From: Gp6-AA40 sp035764385
GTDB taxonomy: Bacteria > Acidobacteriota > Vicinamibacteria > Vicinamibacterales > UBA2999
Length of the DNA stretch: 9,029 nucleotides
Assembly: GCA_035764385.1 (NCBI GenBank)
Contig: DASTZI010000336.1
Span: 1 to 9,029, forward strand
Direction of reading: 5' to 3'
In this document: piece by piece, positions 5,613-9,029 of the stretch
Layout: each line of letters begins with the position of its first letter
How positions within the stretch are numbered: the stretch's first letter is position 1
Translations under genes and position numbers: made by a program
The notes under the pieces: model-generated
The model's database searches: none
The model's input: the letters and a program-made list of their open reading frames with translations, nothing else
Told to the model about the DNA's origin: nothing

Positions 5613-6263
5613 ATGTTCATCGGACATTTTGCAGTGGGCTTCGCCGCCAAACGCGTTGCACCACGACTATCGCTGGCGGCGTTGTTCGCCGCCGCGCAGC
5701 TGGCGGATGTCATGTGGCCTGTTCTGGTCGGCCTCGGCATCGAGCAGGTGCGCATCGATCCGGGAAATACCGCCTTCACGCCACTCGATTTCGTCTCCTA
5801 CCCGTACTCGCATTCGCTCTTATTTCTCAGCCTCTGGGGCGTCGTGTTCGGCCTGATCTGCGCCCGGGTTATTCACGATCGGAGGATCGTGCTGATCGCG
5901 GCGGCGCTCGTCGTCAGTCATTGGGTGCTCGACTGGATCACGCACCGGCCGGATATGCCGCTCTATCCCGGAAGCATCAAACTCGGACTTGGGCTGTGGA
6001 ACTCGATCCCGGCGACGATCGCTGTTGAAGTGACGATGTTCGCAGCCGCCGTGTGGATGTATGCCCGTGCGACGCGTGCCCGTGATGCGTCCGGGCGATG
6101 GGCATTTGCCGCATTCGTCGGACTACTTCTTGTCATTTATTTTGCGAACATCGGGTCACCACCGCCGAGTATCACCGCGGTCGTTATCGTGGGAATTGCA
6201 GGTACGGTCGTGCTCATGCTGTGGGCGTGGTGGTTCGATCGTCATAGGACGGCACTCATATGA
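5613..6263 (+). CDS. Polytopic membrane protein resembling membrane-bound metal-dependent hydrolases
   Basis: A 216-residue inner-membrane protein with about five or six hydrophobic segments (roughly 17-40, 66-85, 91-108, 131-150, 163-180 and 187-207). Conserved-looking polar residues sit in or near the membrane: GHFAVGF (H5), QLADVMWP (D32), YPYSHSLLFL (H67), SHWVLDWITHRPD (H103, D107, H111, D114) and PLYPGS. The start GHFxxGF, the central SHS and the later SHxxxD(x)3H are reminiscent of the YdjM/DUF457 family annotated as metal-dependent hydrolases, whose enzymatic activity is not well proven. The ATG is preceded by no SD and may be leaderless. Its last four bases overlap the SDR start (ATGA), so it heads the downstream gene run. 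A transporter-like function cannot be excluded. Confidence 0.8.
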   Translation: MFIGHFAVGFAAKRVAPRLSLAALFAAAQLADVMWPVLVGLGIEQVRIDPGNTAFTPLDFVSYPYSHSLLFLSLWGVVFGLICARVIHDRRIVLIAAALVVSHWVLDWITHRPDMPLYPGSIKLGLGLWNSIPATIAVEVTMFAAAVWMYARATRARDASGRWAFAAFVGLLLVIYFANIGSPPPSITAVVIVGIAGTVVLMLWAWWFDRHRTALI

Positions 6264-7027
6264 CCAGGCACATCGAGGTGGCCAAGGTCGCAATCGTAAC
6301 CGGTGCCGGGACAGGTATCGGAAAAGCGGTGGCCCTCGCCCTGGTCGAAGACGGTTACAGTGTTGTGTTTGCCGGCCGCCGTGCGGAACTTCTCGACGAA
6401 GCGATCGCCTGCGCGGGATCCTCGGCGTCGCGTTGCATGGCTGTTCCGACCGACGTGACCGACCCGGCCTCGGTCCATGCGTTGTTCGTGAAAACGCGGG
6501 ACCGGTTTGGACGGCTTGATGTCCTGTTCAATAACGCCGGCATCGGTACACCGCCGATACCGATGGAAGATCTGCCGTTCGAGAAATGGAAAGCAGTCGT
6601 CGACACAAACCTGAATGGCGCATTCCTCTGCACGCAGGAAGCGATCCGCATCATGAAGACGCAGACGCCGCGGGGAGGACGCATCATCAACAACGGATCG
6701 ATCTCGGCGCACACGCCGCGCCCGCATTCGGTGGCGTACACTGCGACGAAACACGCCATGACCGGATTGACCAAGTCCACGTCGCTCGATGGGCGTGCGC
6801 ATGACATCGCGTGCGGTCAGATTGACATTGGCAACGCCGCCACCGAGCTGACGGCCAGAATGCCGATGGGCGTCCTGCAGCCGAACGGCCAGCTCGCCCC
6901 CGAACCGACCATCGATGCTACACACGTTGGCCGTGCTGTCGTGTACATGGCCGGACTGCCACTTGATACGAACGTCCAGTTCATGACGGTGATGGCGACC
7001 AAGATGCCGTGGATCGGTCGTGGTTAG
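6260..7027 (+). CDS. SDR family NAD(P)-dependent oxidoreductase
   Basis: A 255-residue classical short-chain dehydrogenase/reductase with a Rossmann fold. Visible motifs are TGAGTGIG (14-21, dinucleotide binding), AGRR (38-41, with basic residues favouring NADPH), TDVTD (64-68), NNAGIG (91-96) and TNLNGAF (116-122, catalytic-type N117). The active site is in NNGSISAHTPRPHSVAYTATK, giving S147 or S149, Y160 and K164. Where most family members have the PG motif, this one reads CGQIDIGNAATELT (185-198). The C-terminus ends FMTVMATKMPWIGRG. Length is normal. It overlaps the previous gene by 4 bp and the following flavoprotein by 8 bp, so the three are translated as a unit. The substrate, a ketone or alcohol, is unknown. 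Pairing with an acyl-CoA-dehydrogenase-like enzyme suggests acyl or small-molecule catabolism, which is inference. Confidence 0.92.
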   Translation: MTRHIEVAKVAIVTGAGTGIGKAVALALVEDGYSVVFAGRRAELLDEAIACAGSSASRCMAVPTDVTDPASVHALFVKTRDRFGRLDVLFNNAGIGTPPIPMEDLPFEKWKAVVDTNLNGAFLCTQEAIRIMKTQTPRGGRIINNGSISAHTPRPHSVAYTATKHAMTGLTKSTSLDGRAHDIACGQIDIGNAATELTARMPMGVLQPNGQLAPEPTIDATHVGRAVVYMAGLPLDTNVQFMTVMATKMPWIGRG

Positions 7028-8126
7028 TACGCTGGCCGAGACCGTTCGCGGGCTGGCGCCGCGGCTGGCCGAACGCGACGCGGCGGATTCCGAGCGTTAC
7101 CCGGCGGAGAACATCGCGGATCTCGTCGCTGCCGGCGTCATCCGCGCGCCGTTCCCTGCGTCGGTCGGCGGCAGTGGCAGTCCGCTCATCGAGGCGGTTG
7201 ATGCGATCGAGTCGATTGCGGCCGCGTCACCATCAACCGCGTTGCTCGCCGCGATGCCGCTGGGCCTGGCGGGAGTGTTTTCCGCCGGCCCTGAGGCCGC
7301 ACCTGCTGAACATCGGCGAGCCTGGAACGAGCAGATCGATCGTGTGGCCGCGGAGTATCGGCAAGGTGTTCTCTACGCTGCATGCAATTCCGAAAAGGGA
7401 GCCGGCGGATCGCTGGAGGCGACGAAAACGATCGCGCGACGGGAGAACGGCACGTTCGAGCTGACGGGCGAAAAGATTCTCGCGTCGTTCGGCCGCTACG
7501 CCGGCATGTTCTTCTCTACGGCGAAAGTCGATCCGTCCGAGATGCCAGGTTGCGGCATCGTCGAGGTGTTCTTCGTGCGCCCGACGGCGCCCGGCGTCGA
7601 GATCCTCAACGACTGGGACGGCTTCGGGATGCGATCGACCGAAAGCCATACCGTTCGCTACAAGGCCGCGGCCGCCGAAGGAATACTCGGTTTTCCCAAT
7701 TTCATTGAGGTCGTGCAGCCGCTCAGCTACTGGTACGCCCTGTTTACGGCAATCCCGCTCGGGTGCGCCGCTGCCATCCGGCGCGAACTCTCCAGCCCGG
7801 CGCCTGCGTCCGCCGCGCTGCGCGTCCGCCTTTCCGATGCGCAGATGCGCGAAGAATCGCTGCGCGCGTATCTCCACGAAACAGCTCGAGCCTGGACGCC
7901 CGGGGCCGGATCGGCCTATGCCTCGCTGGCACTTCGCACGAAAACATATGTGACGCAGGAAGCGACCCGCCTCTGCGCCGAGCTGTTCGCGCTGAGCGGC
8001 GGCCGGCACTACACGCGGAACGGGCGCCTCGCCCGCACGCTCGCCGCTGCATTCGCCGGAACAGCGCTGCGTCCGCCGCTGCCGCTTGCGCTGGAGACGC
8101 TGCTGCAGCAGTTCACGACTGATTGA
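7020..8126 (+). CDS. Acyl-CoA dehydrogenase family flavoprotein
   Basis: A 368-residue cytoplasmic FAD or FMN enzyme of the acyl-CoA dehydrogenase fold. The alpha-helical N-terminus (1-115) contains YPAENIADLVAAGVIRAPFP and VGGSGSPL. The middle beta domain (about 118-225) shows ACNSEKGAGGSLEATKTIARR, FELTGEKILASFGRYAG and DWDGFGMRSTESHTVRY, the usual ACAD strand and WDxxGMRxTxSH signatures. The C-terminal helical domain (about 228-368) includes ALSGGRHYTRNGRLARTLAAAF. I cannot place the catalytic Glu of true acyl-CoA dehydrogenases, so the enzyme may instead resemble the DszC/HpaB-like monooxygenase branch. It is somewhat short for the family. The GTG start at 7020 is chosen because it retains the conserved helix and overlaps the SDR end by 8 bp. 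A GTG start without a strong SD suggests coupling. Confidence 0.87.
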   Translation: MVSTLAETVRGLAPRLAERDAADSERYPAENIADLVAAGVIRAPFPASVGGSGSPLIEAVDAIESIAAASPSTALLAAMPLGLAGVFSAGPEAAPAEHRRAWNEQIDRVAAEYRQGVLYAACNSEKGAGGSLEATKTIARRENGTFELTGEKILASFGRYAGMFFSTAKVDPSEMPGCGIVEVFFVRPTAPGVEILNDWDGFGMRSTESHTVRYKAAAAEGILGFPNFIEVVQPLSYWYALFTAIPLGCAAAIRRELSSPAPASAALRVRLSDAQMREESLRAYLHETARAWTPGAGSAYASLALRTKTYVTQEATRLCAELFALSGGRHYTRNGRLARTLAAAFAGTALRPPLPLALETLLQQFTTD

Positions 8127-8128
8127 TT

Positions 8129-8152
8129 GGCCGGCTGAAGCCGCCCCTACGA
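8129..8152. repeat. Short REP-like palindromic element before the acetyltransferase gene
   Basis: The segment contains CGGCT-GA-AGCCG (8132-8143), a 5-bp stem, followed by CCCCTACGA. The complementary strand reads TCGTAGGGGCGGCTTCAGCC, a type of GTAGGGGCGGCT element that I recall as dispersed many times in GC-rich genomes. It begins two bases after the flavoprotein stop and ends five bases before the acetyltransferase ATG. One copy cannot prove a dispersed repeat. Confidence 0.45.
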
Positions 8153-8157
8153 GTTTC

Positions 8158-8760
8158 ATGAGTGCTGTCATTCGTCTGGCTGGCGACGGCGACGCCGCCG
8201 CCGTCGCCGCCATCTACGGGCCGTTTGTCGATGGCAATGCCACATCGTTCGAGGCCGAGCCGCCCTCCGCAGACGAAATGCGACGGAGGATTGCTGACAC
8301 GACCGAGATGTATCCGTGGCTCGTCTGCGACAGCGGCGGTGTCATCGCGGGGTACGCCTATGCCTCGTGGCATCGGACGCGACTCGCCTACCGATGGTCG
8401 GTCGAGACGTCGGTCTATGTGGATCCGAACTTCCGCCGCTGCGGGGTTGCGCGCGGACTCTACACGTCGCTGTTCGCGATTCTCGCGGCGCAGGGGTACG
8501 TCAACGCCTACGCCGGCATCACGTTGCCGAATGCGCGCAGCGTTGCGTTCCACGAGGCCCTCGGCTTCCTGCCGCTATCGGTGTACCGAGGCATTGGCTT
8601 CAAGCTTGGGCAATGGCACGACGTCGGCTGGTGGCATCTGCTTCTGAAACGACACCCCGCGTCGCCCGAAATTCCGACCGCGCTCGACGATCTTCGGCGT
8701 CAGCCCGGGTGGGAAGCGCTCGTGTCCTCGGGTGAACCGTTCGTTCGCACACGGTCCTGA
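8158..8760 (+). CDS. GNAT N-acetyltransferase, phosphinothricin acetyltransferase-like
   Basis: A 200-residue acetyl-CoA-dependent N-acetyltransferase of the Pat/Bar/YwnH type. Starting at ATG 8158, the protein opens SAVIRLAGDGDAAAVAAIYG and NATSFEAEPPSADEM, which is the usual N-terminus of this subfamily. An upstream in-frame ATG (8086) would add residues read from the preceding gene and is unlikely. Motif A is visible as SVETSVYVDPNFRRCGVARGLYTSL, where RRCGVA is the pyrophosphate-binding RRxGxG/A loop. It is followed by AGITLPNARSVAFHEALGFLPL and YRGIGFKLGQWHDVGWWHLLL, the conserved family ending. Family members acetylate phosphinothricin, methionine sulfoximine or other small amines. The real substrate here is unknown, and resistance should not be assumed. 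It probably belongs to the preceding operon, although a REP-like element lies in between and no good SD is seen. Confidence 0.92.
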   Translation: MSAVIRLAGDGDAAAVAAIYGPFVDGNATSFEAEPPSADEMRRRIADTTEMYPWLVCDSGGVIAGYAYASWHRTRLAYRWSVETSVYVDPNFRRCGVARGLYTSLFAILAAQGYVNAYAGITLPNARSVAFHEALGFLPLSVYRGIGFKLGQWHDVGWWHLLLKRHPASPEIPTALDDLRRQPGWEALVSSGEPFVRTRS

Positions 8761-9029
8761 ACCAGGCGTCCATCGCGCAGCCGAAGCACCATTACCTCCT
8801 CGTTGGTTCCATCGATGGCGCTTCTGCTGTCGCCGGTGCGGACGTGCACATCGGGAGAGACGAACAGATGCACCGCGTCAGGCGCGAGCGCGCCGAATGC
8901 GTCCTCCAGCGTCACCGCCGCACCTGGTTCGTCTATGAGCACGATCTCGCGGACAGCGGGACGGAGATGAGCGGCTCGTTGGAGTTCGGCGGTGGCCTGC
9001 GTGGACAAATCGGCGGGTGCCACGAGTCC
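8700..9029 (-). CDS. Probable C-terminal part of an unidentified protein, cut at the window edge
   Basis: On the minus strand the frame is open from the right window edge to a TGA at 8700-8702, about 109 codons. A GTG at 9021-9023 could serve as a start, but the reading frame runs on past it, so the gene most likely begins outside the window. The predicted peptide looks like real protein, with alternating hydrophobic strands such as VREIVLIDEPGAAVTLEDAF, DAVHLFVSPDVHV and EEVMVLRLRDGRLVQDRV, and GC-rich third codon positions. I do not recognise the family. Its 3' end overlaps the acetyltransferase by 61 bp in convergent orientation, which is unusual and lowers confidence. The competing plus-strand frames here are Arg/Pro-rich shadows. 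Confidence 0.5.
   Translation of the reverse strand, partial: GLVAPADLSTQATAELQRAAHLRPAVREIVLIDEPGAAVTLEDAFGALAPDAVHLFVSPDVHVRTGDSRSAIDGTNEEVMVLRLRDGRLVQDRVRTNGSPEDTSASHPG

Noticed and set aside
8086..8157. Upstream ATG extension of the acetyltransferase
   Set aside because: The extra 24 residues are read from the end of the flavoprotein gene and the REP-like element. Family members begin at the SAVIRLA region.
7233..8213. Long (326-codon) minus-strand frame opposite the flavoprotein gene
   Set aside because: Arg/Gly-rich composition typical of antisense frames in GC-rich genes. The plus-strand frame has clear ACAD motifs.

Overview
The window is a GC-rich bacterial chromosome fragment. It carries single-copy housekeeping and accessory genes, several Sec or lipoprotein signals, and no phage, insertion sequence, tRNA, rRNA or CRISPR. 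The protein types point to Acidobacteriota, possibly the Vicinamibacteria. They include a DUF5666-type lipoprotein, a small secreted protein of unknown function paired with a purple-acid-phosphatase-like enzyme, and a cysteine-rich SH3-like lipoprotein. This taxonomic guess is inference from family recall, not a computed assignment.

Left part (1-4342, + strand): a 51-residue two-helix membrane peptide of the lmo0937 type (100-255) ends at a perfect inverted repeat. A secreted UshA-like 5'-nucleotidase (322-2064) follows and is coupled through an ATGA overlap to a cysteine-rich lipoprotein with an SH3-like end (2061-2627). A second unit holds a secreted protein of unknown function (2714-3388) and a secreted calcineurin-like phosphatase (3407-4342), 18 bases apart. 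Two exported phosphoesterases within 4 kb suggest phosphate or nucleotide salvage in the periplasm. An 11-bp-period GTAACG direct repeat before the second unit resembles the layout of a Pho box.

Middle (4342-5612): the gap between convergent genes is filled by 9-bp GGTGCRANN minisatellite units arranged as two inverted arms. On the minus strand lies a lipoprotein with a carboxypeptidase-regulatory-like domain followed by two DUF5666-like domains (4453-5376). The 236-bp divergent gap after it holds the upstream signals of both flanking genes and no gene that I can see.

Right part (5613-8760, + strand): a compact, probably co-transcribed run of a polytopic membrane protein, an SDR oxidoreductase (4-bp overlap), an acyl-CoA-dehydrogenase-like flavoprotein (8-bp overlap, GTG start) and a GNAT acetyltransferase. 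A short REP-like palindrome sits just before the acetyltransferase. At the right edge a minus-strand reading frame, probably the C-terminal end of a gene cut by the window, overlaps the acetyltransferase 3' end.

No clearly novel multi-gene system is evident. The best leads are the Pho-box-like repeat before the phosphatase unit, the inverted minisatellite between convergent genes, and two gene starts that look leaderless, with a shared GCTAnnAT element directly before the ATG.
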